Source of the DNA: Candidatus Krumholzibacteriota bacterium | GTDB taxonomy: Bacteria > Krumholzibacteriota > Krumholzibacteriia > JAJRXK01 | Length of the DNA: 64,000 bases | Direction: 5' to 3' | Assembly (NCBI GenBank): GCA_029262065.1 | Contig: JAJDAC010000053.1 | Span: forward strand, 19,207-83,206 | Part shown: positions 18,257-27,177 of the stretch, piece after piece | How the letters are laid out: each line of letters starts with the position of its first letter | How positions within the stretch are numbered: position 1 is the first letter of the stretch | The notes under the pieces: generated by a model | The model's database searches: none | Told to the model about the DNA's origin: nothing | The model's input: only the letters and a program-made list of their open reading frames with translations | Translations under genes and position numbers: made by a program

Positions 18257-19873
18257 ATGATTCACGAGCTGACACCCGCCGACATGGACCGCTTCGCCGA
18301 CAGCGTGGTGGCGATCCTCGATGAGGTCCGCCACTACGATCCGCTGCCGGCCAACAAGCTGCATTCCATCTTGCGCCGACATCCGCGCGACGGCAACTCG
18401 GTGTTCAACAAGGCCCAGATCGTCCGTACCTACAAGTACCTCTGCGACCAGGGGCGGCTGGAGTTCGACCCCGGGCTACTACGCAAGATCCAGATGAAGC
18501 CGGTGCGCAGCATTTCGGGCGTGGCGCCCGTTACCGTGCTCACCAAGCCCTACCCCTGCCCGGGCAAGTGCATTTTCTGCCCCACCGACGTGCGGATGCC
18601 CAAAAGCTATCTGCACGACGAGCCCGGAGCCATGCGCGCCGAGCAGCACGCGTTCGACCCCTTCGACCAGACCGCCTCGCGCATTCGCGCCTTCGACGGA
18701 AACGGCCACGGCACCGACAAGATCGAGCTGCTGGTACTGGGCGGCACCTGGTCGAGCTACACCCGCGACTACCAGAGCTGGTTCATCCATCGCGTGTTCG
18801 ACGCCATGAACGGTCGCGACACCGCGACCCTGCAAGAAGCCCATACGGTGAATGAAACCGCCGATCACCGCAACGTGGGGCTGGTGTTGGAAACCCGGCC
18901 CGACCACGTGAACCCCGAAGAAATCCGGTGGCTGCGGTCGTTGGGCGCCACCAAGATCCAGATGGGCGCGCAGGCGCTGGATGATCGCGTGCTGAAGATG
19001 AACCGCCGCGGTCACACCGTGGAACAAACCCGGCACGCCATGCGCCTGCTACGCGCGGCCGGCTTCAAGCTGGTGTTACACTGGATGCCCAACCTGCACG
19101 GCGCCACGCTGGCCAGCGACCGCGAAGACTTCGACCGGCTCTGGAGCGACACCGCGTTGCGCCCCGACGAAATCAAGATCTACTCGACCGCGCTGCTCGA
19201 GAACGCCGAGCTTTTCGAAGTATGGGAACGGGGTGAGTACGAGCCCTACGACGAAGACGAACTGGTCGACATGCTGATCGAGTGCAAGCAGCAGGTGCCC
19301 AGGTACTGTCGTATCAATCGACTGTACCGCGACATTCCGTCGCCCAACATCGTGGCCGGCAGCAAGATGACGAACATGCGCCAGCACATCCAGCGGCTCA
19401 TGAAACAGCGAGGTGTGTACTGCAACTGCCTGCGGTGCCGCGAGGTCCGCGGCGACGCCGTGGACGTCGATCGCGCCACGTTGCGCGACCTTCCCTACGA
19501 AACCGACGGCGCGCGCGAGCACTTTCTACGATTCGAGACTCCCGACGAGTTGGTCGCGGGCTACCTTCGCCTGTCGTTACCGCACCAGCCCGGCCGAGCG
19601 GCGGGAGAAGACCTGGGAATCTCGGCCCTGGAAGGCGCCGCCCTCGTGCGCGAGGTGCACGTGTACGGTCCCGCCCTGGCATTGGGCAAATCCAATGAAC
19701 AACGCGCTCAGCATCGGGGACTGGGTCGACGCCTCCTGGCGGCGGCCGAAACGAAGGCCAAGGACGCTGGGTACCATCGGATGGCGATCATTGCCGCCGT
19801 GGGTACGCGACAGTATTACGCGGCCAGCGGCTACGAATTGTGCGACGAGTACATGGTCAAGGCGCTGCGGTAG
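18257..19873 (+). CDS. Elp3-family radical SAM / GNAT tRNA-modifying enzyme
   Basis: A 538-residue bacterial Elp3-like protein. The radical SAM cluster ligands are Cys101, Cys105 and Cys108 in CPGKCIFCPTD, followed by LLVLGGTWSSY and VGLVLETRPD. A cysteine pair in the linker (YCNCLRCREV) and a C-terminal GNAT domain with the acetyl-CoA site QHRGLGRRLLAAAE and YYAASGYEL complete the architecture. Elp3 forms the carboxymethyl side chain on wobble uridine of tRNA in eukaryotes and archaea; stand-alone bacterial homologs are thought to act similarly. A GTG two codons upstream is an alternative start. Confidence 0.9.
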   Translation: MIHELTPADMDRFADSVVAILDEVRHYDPLPANKLHSILRRHPRDGNSVFNKAQIVRTYKYLCDQGRLEFDPGLLRKIQMKPVRSISGVAPVTVLTKPYPCPGKCIFCPTDVRMPKSYLHDEPGAMRAEQHAFDPFDQTASRIRAFDGNGHGTDKIELLVLGGTWSSYTRDYQSWFIHRVFDAMNGRDTATLQEAHTVNETADHRNVGLVLETRPDHVNPEEIRWLRSLGATKIQMGAQALDDRVLKMNRRGHTVEQTRHAMRLLRAAGFKLVLHWMPNLHGATLASDREDFDRLWSDTALRPDEIKIYSTALLENAELFEVWERGEYEPYDEDELVDMLIECKQQVPRYCRINRLYRDIPSPNIVAGSKMTNMRQHIQRLMKQRGVYCNCLRCREVRGDAVDVDRATLRDLPYETDGAREHFLRFETPDELVAGYLRLSLPHQPGRAAGEDLGISALEGAALVREVHVYGPALALGKSNEQRAQHRGLGRRLLAAAETKAKDAGYHRMAIIAAVGTRQYYAASGYELCDEYMVKALR

Positions 19874-19895
19874 TGACGTTGCGGCGCGCCTTCGA

Positions 19896-20465
19896 TCAGA
19901 CCGGCGCCAGCTCGTTCACCACGTTGCGGGCAATGGCACACAGCTCGTACTGCATACCACCGGTGGGCTGAAGCAACTCGACCGACAGTTGCGCCGACTC
20001 CAGCGTGGCACGAAGCTCATTCAGCGTGAAGCAGGTCTTGTGGGTCATGAACTCGCGACCCTGCTGAACCGCGTCGCCGTGACCGTAGATCATGTCGTAG
20101 GGAGTAATGGGTCCCAGCGCCGAGTCGTACAGGGGCTCATGAATGCCATGCCCGTCCTGCACCGCCTGAAACACGGCCTCGACCCGGGGCACGCGTAGCT
20201 CCAGAAAGCCATTGGGCTTGAGAACGTGCCGAATCTGCTCGAGAACCTGGGGCAACTCCCAGGGGTAGAAATGCTCCAGTACGTGGCTGGCGTAGACGGC
20301 GTCGAACTGGTCGGCCGGTAGGCCGGATAGGTCGCGTAGATCGGCCACGATGTCGGCCCCACAGTCTGGGTCGATATCCAGGACCACCTGCTCCCAGCCA
20401 TGGTAGTGGCTGGGCATGGGGATCGACTTCGAGCCGCCACCGGCGTTCAGTACCTTTCGCATCAT
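19896..20465 (-). CDS. SAM-dependent methyltransferase (type 11-like)
   Basis: A 189-residue protein starting at tandem ATGs (20465, 20462). It has MRKVLNAGGGSKSIPMPSHY as a shortened motif I, VVLDIDPDCGADIVADLRDL for the acidic ribose-binding strand, and DAVYASHVLEHFYPWELPQVL with PNGFLELRVP for the following strands. This resembles methyltransferases found in glycan and lipopolysaccharide gene clusters. Longer upstream reading frame was rejected because it is Arg/Pro-rich and overlaps the divergent membrane gene. Confidence 0.8.
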   Translation of the reverse strand: MMRKVLNAGGGSKSIPMPSHYHGWEQVVLDIDPDCGADIVADLRDLSGLPADQFDAVYASHVLEHFYPWELPQVLEQIRHVLKPNGFLELRVPRVEAVFQAVQDGHGIHEPLYDSALGPITPYDMIYGHGDAVQQGREFMTHKTCFTLNELRATLESAQLSVELLQPTGGMQYELCAIARNVVNELAPV

Positions 20466-20611
20466 GACGGAACGTACAGGCAGGGAACGGGCCAACTTGG
20501 CCGGCGTTCCACCCAAACCCTTGCCGGTGAGCGAACGCCCCAACTGCGCGTGTCGTTGGCCGCGGGGGCTGTTAGTATGGGGATGAATCCCGACCACCCA
20601 CGGCCAACGGA

Positions 20612-20977
20612 ATGCCAATGACAGAAGCTGCCTTCGAAGCCTGCAATATCGGCCCACGCGGCGCACGACGACGCATGATCCTGGGCGTGCCCCTGATCCT
20701 GGTGGGCGTGGTGGGATCGTTCTTCACCAAGAGCTTTCTCTGGCAGGTCGTGGCCTTCATGGGGTTCCTGTCGTTCTACCAGGCTACCGCTCGAACCTGC
20801 GTGGCCCTTGCCTCGCGCGGCGTGCGGAACATGGATGAAAAGACCGAGTACCTCGAAAGGTCCGATGAAATCGCCTTCTTCCAACGACGAGCGCGGACCA
20901 TCTACATGAAGACGTTCTTCTCGACCCTGGCGCTCGTCGTGGTCAGTCGCGTCTACCTGATCGTCGCCGGTCGCTGA
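20612..20977 (+). CDS. Small membrane protein of unknown function
   Basis: A 121-residue protein with hydrophobic segments at about residues 22-38 (MILGVPLILVGVVGSFF), 43-58 (LWQVVAFMGFLSFYQA) and 101-119 (FFSTLALVVVSRVYLIVAG). Between them is a charged loop with RGVRNMDEKTEYLERSDE. The N-terminal CNIGPRGARRRM motif resembles small inner-membrane proteins of the DUF4395/YgaP-tail size class, but I do not recognise the family with confidence. The GT39-like gene starts 13 bases later in the same direction. Confidence 0.65.
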   Translation: MPMTEAAFEACNIGPRGARRRMILGVPLILVGVVGSFFTKSFLWQVVAFMGFLSFYQATARTCVALASRGVRNMDEKTEYLERSDEIAFFQRRARTIYMKTFFSTLALVVVSRVYLIVAGR

Positions 20978-20990
20978 ATCGGTTCGGCAC

Positions 20991-22856
20991 GTGCGCTCGT
21001 CTACGTTGACCAACCTGCTGGTGTTCGCGGCCGCCCTGCTGGTGCGCCTGGTGTACCTGGCCGAGAGCCGCGACCTGCCCACGTTCCACGTCCCCATCAT
21101 CGACTCCATGGTCTACGACCAGGTGGCGCGAGCCACCGCCAACGGCGAACCCATGGACTATCGCTTCTTCTGGCAGCCCTTTTTCTATCCGGCCTGGCTT
21201 ACGTTGGTCTACAAGACCGGCGGTACCCTGCTGACCGCCAAGATCCTGCAGGCGGTGGTCGGGGCACTCACCTGCCTGCTCACGGCGCGACTGGGTGCGC
21301 GTTGCTTCGACGAGACCACCGGCCGTTTCGCCGGCTTGGTGGTGGCGTTCTACGGTCCCCTCGTGTTCTTCGAGGGCGAACTGGTCGCCGCCGGTTGGGC
21401 CACATTCCTGGGTGCGGCGTTTCTGCTGCAGTGGCTGCGTGCGCGCGACACGCCCACCTTGGGGCAGGATGCGCTCTTGGGTCTGGTGGCCGCGCTGGCC
21501 GTGATCACGCGCCCCACGTTCATCCCCGCCCTGGCTCTGGCCCTGACGTGGCTTACCGTGGTCAGGTTTCGAAAAAGCCCCGCGCTCAGCGCGCGGCACC
21601 TGGCGGTCATGGCCGGCGCGTTCATGCTGGTGATCGGGTACGTGGCGCATACGAACCACGACGTCACGGGTCAGCGTTCGCCGCTACCGGCGTCGGGCGG
21701 CGTGAATCTGTACATCGGAAATCACCCCGACCCCTGTTCCACCCTGACCATTCGCCCCGGCACCGACTGGGACGAGCTGAACCGCATGGTGGGCCGGGAC
21801 AAGCTGGGAAACGTGTGGGAGAACAACCGTTTCTTCTACACGAAGGCAATCGACAATCTGCAAGAGCAACCGGCCGCCGTGCTACGTGGACTGGGACGCA
21901 AGTTTCTTCAGGTGGTGAACTCGCGCGAAATTCCCCGCAACGTCGACGTGTATCTGGCCCGCGACTACTCCATGCTGCTTACGGTCCTGGTGGCGAAGGT
22001 CGGTGGGTTCGGGTTTCCGTTCGGCCTGCTCCTGCCGTTCGCAATCCTGGGCCTGGCGTTCAACGTGCGTCGTGTGCCCGCGCCAATCTGGATGTTCCCG
22101 ATTCTGTACGCCGCGGCGGTCGTCGCGGTGTTCGTAAGTGCACGCTACCGGGTGGTTCTGGTGCCGTCGCTGGCCGTCTTCGCGGTGGCGGGCGCGCGCG
22201 CGGTGTGGAGCCGATGGTCGTCCAGGAACAATGCGAAATCTTCGCGCGCGCGTGGGCCCGCGCTCAGGCTGATCCCCGTGGTTACCGTGGGGGCGGTGGT
22301 CCTGCTGGCTTCGGTACCAGGCCCATTCTGTGAAGAGCAGATCGACTACGAATCCGAAACGACCTACGCCGTGGGCTACCGCAAACATCAGGCCGGCGAA
22401 CTACGCTCGGCCATCGTGATGTACGAAGATGCTCTACGTCGCCGCCCCGACTACACCGAGGTGAGCAACCAGTTGGGCCTGGTCCAGAAACAGGTCGGGA
22501 ACATGGCCGCGGCCATTGCCGTGTGGAACCGCGCGCGCGAGCGCGAGCCCACGGCCGTGGACGTGCGGCTGAATCTGGCGGCCGCCCTGGTCGACACGGG
22601 ACGGCGTGTCGAGGGACTGCAGGAATACAACCGCGCCCTGGCCGATGACCCCGACAACGCAGCGGCCCATCACAACGTGGCCATTACCCTGCTCGACGCT
22701 GGCCAGACCGCACAGGCCATTGCCCACGTAACGCAGGCCGTGCGATTGAATCCCGACTATGCGCAAGTCTACCGACAGATAGCATCGCGACTGAAAGCGC
22801 AGGGAAAGATCGAAGACGCGCGAACACTCGAACAGATTCTGTCCAGCCAACGCTAA
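20991..22856 (+). CDS. GT39/PMT-like membrane glycosyltransferase with C-terminal TPR repeats
   Basis: A 621-residue protein from GTG 20991. The N-terminal part has about ten hydrophobic helices and an acidic first loop (DLPTFHVPIIDSMVYDQVA) typical of GT-C fold dolichyl-phosphate-mannose or undecaprenyl-sugar transferases. Residues about 460-621 form TPR units: AVGYRKHQAGELRSAIVMYE, NQLGLVQKQVGNMAAAIAVW, LNLAAALVDTGRRVEGLQEY and HHNVAITLLDAGQTAQAIAH. This suggests periplasmic transfer of a lipid-linked sugar to a protein or glycan held by the TPR. The substrate is unknown. Downstream lies a long intergenic region rather than an operon partner. Confidence 0.82.
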   Translation: MRSSTLTNLLVFAAALLVRLVYLAESRDLPTFHVPIIDSMVYDQVARATANGEPMDYRFFWQPFFYPAWLTLVYKTGGTLLTAKILQAVVGALTCLLTARLGARCFDETTGRFAGLVVAFYGPLVFFEGELVAAGWATFLGAAFLLQWLRARDTPTLGQDALLGLVAALAVITRPTFIPALALALTWLTVVRFRKSPALSARHLAVMAGAFMLVIGYVAHTNHDVTGQRSPLPASGGVNLYIGNHPDPCSTLTIRPGTDWDELNRMVGRDKLGNVWENNRFFYTKAIDNLQEQPAAVLRGLGRKFLQVVNSREIPRNVDVYLARDYSMLLTVLVAKVGGFGFPFGLLLPFAILGLAFNVRRVPAPIWMFPILYAAAVVAVFVSARYRVVLVPSLAVFAVAGARAVWSRWSSRNNAKSSRARGPALRLIPVVTVGAVVLLASVPGPFCEEQIDYESETTYAVGYRKHQAGELRSAIVMYEDALRRRPDYTEVSNQLGLVQKQVGNMAAAIAVWNRAREREPTAVDVRLNLAAALVDTGRRVEGLQEYNRALADDPDNAAAHHNVAITLLDAGQTAQAIAHVTQAVRLNPDYAQVYRQIASRLKAQGKIEDARTLEQILSSQR

Positions 22857-23304
22857 GCGCGACAAATCGCAAGCCGAGGGGCTTGCCCTGGCCGCGGTGG
22901 CTCCGCATATTCCCAACACGCACCCGACTCGCCAACCGGGTGTCCGTTTCTCGACTCCGGACCCGACACAGGTCCGGAGACCAAACGGCTGGCCCCACCC
23001 GAAGGCCGGTCACGGTCGCGGCGCTCGACACCCCTCTTCGAGTAACCGACAGAAAAATCTGACGCCCGTTCGGTATGGACGGAGCGGTTGCGGACCATAT
23101 GGCCGGGGCGATCCCCGTGCGCCGAGTTCCGTGGGAGCGAGTAAGCAGGAGATCGCACCCACGCGGCAAGCGGCGCCTCGGCTCGGGAGCCATGGTCTGC
23201 GCCGCTCCGTCCTGAACCACAATGGAGTCGAGGGGCCACCGCCCCGCGAGCATGTCCCCCGGGGGTGGTGGCCAAATCTTCTTGGCGTTATTCTTTGGCG
23301 CATC
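22857..23304. other. Hairpin-rich intergenic region, possible structured RNA or leader
   Basis: 448 bases without a convincing gene. Frames are open on both strands but the translations are Arg/Pro/Gly-rich and unlike native proteins here. Strong stem-loops are seen: GCAAGCC-GAGG-GGCTTGC (22869-22886), CTCCGGACC-cgacaca-GGTCCGGAG (22955-22979), and GGCCACCGCCCC pairing with GGGGGTGGTGGCC just upstream of the thioredoxin gene. On the minus strand the first hairpin is followed by GATTTGT. I searched by eye for RNase P, tmRNA and SRP signatures and found none. Confidence 0.4.
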
Positions 23305-24126
23305 ATGGCGTCGAACCACGAACTACAGCACGATTTCCAGGCCGAGGTAATCCAGGCCAGTCACGAGCAACCGGTGCTCGTCGACTTCTGGGCCGAGTGG
23401 TGCGGACCCTGTCGCGTACTGGGTCCGGTACTGGAAAAACTGGCGCAGGAACAGGCCGAGCGCTTCACGCTGGTGAAGATCGATACGGAAAAGCACCAGG
23501 ACGTCGCGGCGGCCTACCGCATCCAGGGAATCCCCGCGGTGAAATTGTTCGTGGACGGCGAGCCGGTGGCCGAGTTCACCGGCGCCTTGCCCGAACCCAT
23601 GATCACGCGATGGTTGGACGAACACCTTCCCACCGCACAACCCGACGGCTACGAGCAAGCGCTGGCCCATGTGGCCGACGGCAAGTCGTCCGAGGCCATC
23701 GCCAGCCTGGAACCGGTGCTCGCCGATCATCCCGACCACATACCGTCACGGGCCCTGCTGTCGCGTTTGCTGTTTGCCGAACAGCCCGAACGGGCGGTGG
23801 AACTGGCGCGGGCCATTCCCATGGAACGTCCCGAGCGCGACGTGACCAACGCCCTCGAAAGCCTGCTGCCCATGGTGGAGTTGGCCAGAAGTTCGGGCGA
23901 GGCCGCGGGTAAGGGCGCGGAAGCCAATCTGGTGCGCGGCGCCCACGCGTTCGTCGAAGGCGATTCGGCCAAGGCGCTCGAGCGATGGATCGACAGCCTG
24001 AAGGCGGACCGCTCGCTGCAGGGCGAGGCGGCGCGACGCGCCTGTGTGGCGCTGTTTCAACTGCTGGGACCCAACGACCCCATTACCCAGAAGTATCGTC
24101 GTCCGTTTTCGTCCGCTCTGTTCTAG
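23305..24126 (+). CDS. Thioredoxin domain co-chaperone with TPR-like tail (CnoX/YbbN type)
   Basis: A 273-residue cytosolic protein. Residues 1-110 are a thioredoxin fold with an intact redox site WCGPC (32-36) in VDFWAEWCGPCRVLGPVLEK and the cis-proline loop GIPAVKLFVDG. Residues about 115-273 are helical repeats (YEQALAHVADGKSSEAIASL, AHAFVEGDSAKALERWIDSL) as in CnoX/YbbN, which protects clients from oxidation and hands them to GroEL or DnaK. ATG 23305 is the first codon compatible with the family. The 3' end overlaps the convergent RNA methyltransferase gene by 44 bases. Confidence 0.88.
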   Translation: MASNHELQHDFQAEVIQASHEQPVLVDFWAEWCGPCRVLGPVLEKLAQEQAERFTLVKIDTEKHQDVAAAYRIQGIPAVKLFVDGEPVAEFTGALPEPMITRWLDEHLPTAQPDGYEQALAHVADGKSSEAIASLEPVLADHPDHIPSRALLSRLLFAEQPERAVELARAIPMERPERDVTNALESLLPMVELARSSGEAAGKGAEANLVRGAHAFVEGDSAKALERWIDSLKADRSLQGEAARRACVALFQLLGPNDPITQKYRRPFSSALF

Positions 24127-24913
24127 AGCGGTCGGCCGCGTTGGCCCGATCGATCTGCTCCACGGCCCACAGCATCTGGTGCGCCAATCCCCGAATCATC
24201 TTGGCTTCGCGCTGGTGCAAACGCGCGCGCGAAAACATTTCCTGATAACTACGCATCAGGCGATTCACGGTGTGCGGATACGCGTATCCGATGCCCAGGA
24301 ACGCCTGCCGCAAATGGGTCGACAGGTCGTGGAGTTCGGCCGCCGATGCCGGCGGTGAACGGCGTGGCGTACGCGTCATGCGTGGCCGGGCGCGCGGGGC
24401 GTCGTCCAAGACCTCGAGGCCAGCCGTGAACAGTTCATAGCCCACCAGCAGTACCGCCTGCGCCAGGTTGTAACTGGGATGGTCGGGGTGAGCGGGAATC
24501 CACACCAGGTCGGTACACAGATCCAACTCTTCGTTGCTCAACCCATCGCGCTCGCGCCCGAACAGAAGCGCGGTGGGAACCGACTTCTCGCGGGCCTGGG
24601 TTACCCAATCGGCCGCGAACGCGCGCAGCGACTGCATGGCCCGGCGCCGGCGCCCGCGCGCCGTGAACCCCACCACGCGCTGTCGCGAGCCAATGGCTTC
24701 GATCAGATCGTCGTGCCGGGGCGCCTGTTCGAGTACATCCTCGGCCCCGTGGCAGAACTTCAGGGCTTCCTCATGGTCGGGGTAGCTGGGAGCTACGATG
24801 ACCAGTTCACCCAGGCCGGTGTTCTTCACCGCGCGCGCGGCCGCACCCACGTTGCCGCCGAACATGGGACCCACCAAAACCGCCGCGCAGTCCTGTAGCA
24901 ACTGATCCCCCAC
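24083..24913 (-). CDS. TrmJ/TrmH-family tRNA 2'-O-methyltransferase
   Basis: A 276-residue SPOUT-fold methyltransferase. Motif 1 is VGPMFGGNVGAAARAVKNTG, motif 2 ALLFGRERDGLSNEEL and motif 3 HPSYNLAQAVLLVGYEL, matching TrmJ, which methylates the ribose at position 32 of certain tRNAs. The C-terminal extension (STHLRQAFLGIGY, LMRSYQEMFSRARLHQREAKMI) is the TrmJ helical tail. Overlaps the thioredoxin gene tail to tail by 44 bases, so the two 3' ends are constrained in antisense frames. Confidence 0.87.
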   Translation of the reverse strand: MGDQLLQDCAAVLVGPMFGGNVGAAARAVKNTGLGELVIVAPSYPDHEEALKFCHGAEDVLEQAPRHDDLIEAIGSRQRVVGFTARGRRRRAMQSLRAFAADWVTQAREKSVPTALLFGRERDGLSNEELDLCTDLVWIPAHPDHPSYNLAQAVLLVGYELFTAGLEVLDDAPRARPRMTRTPRRSPPASAAELHDLSTHLRQAFLGIGYAYPHTVNRLMRSYQEMFSRARLHQREAKMIRGLAHQMLWAVEQIDRANAADRSRTERTKTDDDTSG

Positions 24914-24937
24914 CGGAAGAAAACAGATTTCCGCGCG

Positions 24938-25876
24938 CTAGGGCCGCTGGCGCTTCACGTCGAACGAAAATACATCGGGACGCGAATAGTGACCGCTCAC
25001 ATCCAACGTCATGCTCTCTCGATCGATTTCGCTTGGATCGATCTCGGCCACCAACAAGGTTTCTTCATCGAACACGGGGCCGGCAATCGCGTTACCGCGT
25101 GGCCCGTACACCGCACTGCCCCCGCGCAAGACCAGGGTGTCCGGAGCTTCGCGCAACTCGGCCGGAAGCTCCAGCTCGTCCGGCAGGTCACCCGCGCGCA
25201 ACACCGCCCCCGACGCCAGCACGAAGCATCGGCCCTCGAAGGCGTAGTGCCGACTGGCTACCTGGTGCATCTCGTGCACCGTGGGCCAGGCCGCCACGTG
25301 GATCTGCTCGCCGCTATCGTGCATGGCCTGCCGGGCCATGGGCATCCAGTGCTCCCAGCAGATGAGTCCACCGACGCGACCAACGTTGGTGTCGACCGAC
25401 TGCAGTCCGGTAGCGTCGCCCGGGCCCCACACCAACCGCTCGGTGTAGGTGGGAACGAGCTTGCGGTGATGGTTCACCAGCTCGCCCGCCGCGTCGAATG
25501 TGAGCAACGAATTGTAGAGCGTGCCGTGCCCACGTGCACCGTCCACGCGCTCGTTTACACCCACTACCAATACCATGGAATGATCGCGCGCCATGACCGA
25601 CAAGCGTTCCACGGCCGGGCCCGGCACCGTCACGCTGTTGTTTCGCAGCCGCGCGAAGACCTCTTTGGTGGGCGCGTGATCCCATCGCGCCACATCGGGA
25701 CAATGGTCAAGCCACGCGGGATAACCGGGCAACCAGGTTTCGCCCAGCGACAGCAACGACACACCCTGCTGGGCGGCCTCGGCCACTGCGTCGTGCGCGC
25801 GGTCGAGGCTGGCGGAAAGGTCCGAGAAAACGGGCGCGACCTGGGCGATGCCCACGGTCAGCAAAGACGAACTCAT
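24938..25876 (-). CDS. Carbon-nitrogen hydrolase, nitrilase branch
   Basis: A 312-residue nitrilase-superfamily enzyme. The Glu-Lys-Cys triad is complete: Glu46 in LLSLGETWLPGYPAW, Lys139 in HHRKLVPTYTERLVWGPGD and Cys173 in GGLICWEHWMP. The CWEHWMP context is that of nitrilases and cyanide hydratases (nitrile to acid plus ammonia) rather than amidases. Its start overlaps the upstream egtB stop as ATGA, so it is cotranscribed with the ergothioneine gene. The natural nitrile substrate is unknown. Confidence 0.87.
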   Translation of the reverse strand: MSSSLLTVGIAQVAPVFSDLSASLDRAHDAVAEAAQQGVSLLSLGETWLPGYPAWLDHCPDVARWDHAPTKEVFARLRNNSVTVPGPAVERLSVMARDHSMVLVVGVNERVDGARGHGTLYNSLLTFDAAGELVNHHRKLVPTYTERLVWGPGDATGLQSVDTNVGRVGGLICWEHWMPMARQAMHDSGEQIHVAAWPTVHEMHQVASRHYAFEGRCFVLASGAVLRAGDLPDELELPAELREAPDTLVLRGGSAVYGPRGNAIAGPVFDEETLLVAEIDPSEIDRESMTLDVSGHYSRPDVFSFDVKRQRP

Positions 25877-27156
25877 TCGTGACCGTCGAGATCACGGGCC
25901 AACCGTAGCCCGCTGAACATCCAACGTTCGTGCGCCTTGAAGAAATTGCGATAGGTAGCCCGCGTGTGCGACGCCGATGTGACGCAGGCACCGCCACGCA
26001 GCACCCATTGATCACTCATGAATTTTCCGTTGTACTCGCCCAGCGCGCCATCGGGCACGCGGTATCCGGGGTAGGCCACGTACGGCGAGCCCGTCCACTC
26101 CCAGACGTCGCCAAACATCTGGGCGGGATGGTCGCCACTTTCGGTACCGACCCGCGGATGCAGGTGACCCTGGTCCACGAAGTTTCCCTGCACCGGCAGG
26201 TGCCGCGCCATGTGTTCCCATTCGGCCTCGCGTGGCAGACGGTACCCCGACCACCGCGCGAAAGCGTCGGCCTCGTAGTAGCTGAGGTGACACACCGGAA
26301 CATCGAGTTCCAGAGGATGCTCGCCGCCCAGGGTGAACTCGAACCACTCTCCGTCTTTTTGCGCCCAGTAGAGGGGCGCCCGCCAGCCGGACTCCTGCAC
26401 CGCGTCCCACCCCGCCGATAGCCACAGGTCGGGCTGCTCGTAGCCGCCCTCTTCCACGAAACTCAAGTACTCACGGTTGGTCACCAGTCGGTTGGCCAGG
26501 GCAAAGGGCCGCAGGAATTCCTGATGAACGGGAAACTCGTTGTCGAACCCGAACTCACCACCGTGGTGCCCCACTTCCACCAGGCCACCGGGGGACTCGT
26601 GCCATTGCAGTCCTGGTGCGACCTCCGCGCCCGGGTGGGGCGCCGACTTCACGTAGGGTTGATACGCAGGGAGAAGTGGGTTGCTCGAGAACAGATGTTT
26701 CAGGTCCATGAGCATGAGTTCCTGATGCTGCTGCTCGTGCTGGATCCCCACTTCCAACACCGGCTCGGCGATCGCTTCGTTGCGAATCAGGTCGGCCAGC
26801 TTTTCGTCGACATGATGCCGGTAGGACAAGACGCGCTCGCGCGTGGGCCGCGTCAGGATTCCCCGTTCGGGACGAGGGTGTTGATCGCCCACCGTGTTGT
26901 AGTACGAGTTGAACAACACCCGAAACTCGGGAGCGAAGGGTCGAAACTCCGGCCGTGGCTCGAGCAGGAACGTTTCGAAGAACCAGGTGGTGTGCGCCAG
27001 GTGCCACTTCACCGGACTGGCTTCGGGCATCGACTGCACCACGCAGTCTTCGGCGGTCAGCTGCGCCTGGATCTTTTCGGTGAACGCACGCACCGCGCGA
27101 TACCGTGAAAGCAGGACCTCTGACCGTGGCTGGACTGCGGGGGCAGAATCGGGCAC
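25873..27156 (-). CDS. egtB: Ergothioneine biosynthesis iron-dependent sulfoxide synthase EgtB
   Basis: A 427-residue protein starting at GTG 27156 with GGAG seven bases upstream. The N-terminal DinB-like half holds the iron ligands His52 (KWHLAHTTWFFETF), His140 and His144 (GIQHEQQHQELML). The C-terminal half is a formylglycine-enzyme-like domain with VTNREYLSFVEEGGY, YRLPREAEWEHMAR, FGDVWEWTGSPY and WVLRGGACVTSASHTRATYRN. EgtB forms the C-S bond between hercynine and a thiol in ergothioneine synthesis. EgtD (histidine methyltransferase) is not adjacent; instead the nitrilase gene overlaps downstream and a DUF427 gene lies upstream. Confidence 0.9.
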   Translation of the reverse strand: MPDSAPAVQPRSEVLLSRYRAVRAFTEKIQAQLTAEDCVVQSMPEASPVKWHLAHTTWFFETFLLEPRPEFRPFAPEFRVLFNSYYNTVGDQHPRPERGILTRPTRERVLSYRHHVDEKLADLIRNEAIAEPVLEVGIQHEQQHQELMLMDLKHLFSSNPLLPAYQPYVKSAPHPGAEVAPGLQWHESPGGLVEVGHHGGEFGFDNEFPVHQEFLRPFALANRLVTNREYLSFVEEGGYEQPDLWLSAGWDAVQESGWRAPLYWAQKDGEWFEFTLGGEHPLELDVPVCHLSYYEADAFARWSGYRLPREAEWEHMARHLPVQGNFVDQGHLHPRVGTESGDHPAQMFGDVWEWTGSPYVAYPGYRVPDGALGEYNGKFMSDQWVLRGGACVTSASHTRATYRNFFKAHERWMFSGLRLARDLDGHE

Positions 27157-27177
27157 GTGAATCTCCAGACGGGTGGG

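Noticed and set aside
18257..19873. Classification of the Elp3-like protein as a plain radical SAM enzyme
   Set aside because: The C-terminal GNAT acetyl-CoA motif and linker cysteines are those of Elp3.
22857..23304. RNase P RNA or tmRNA in the hairpin-rich gap
   Set aside because: The conserved GAGGAAAGTC-type core of RNase P and the Ala-tRNA-like ends and tag of tmRNA were not found on either strand.
22684..23319. Minus-strand open frame across the intergenic hairpin region
   Set aside because: Arg/Pro-rich translation without domain; overlaps the 3' end of the GT39 gene in antisense.
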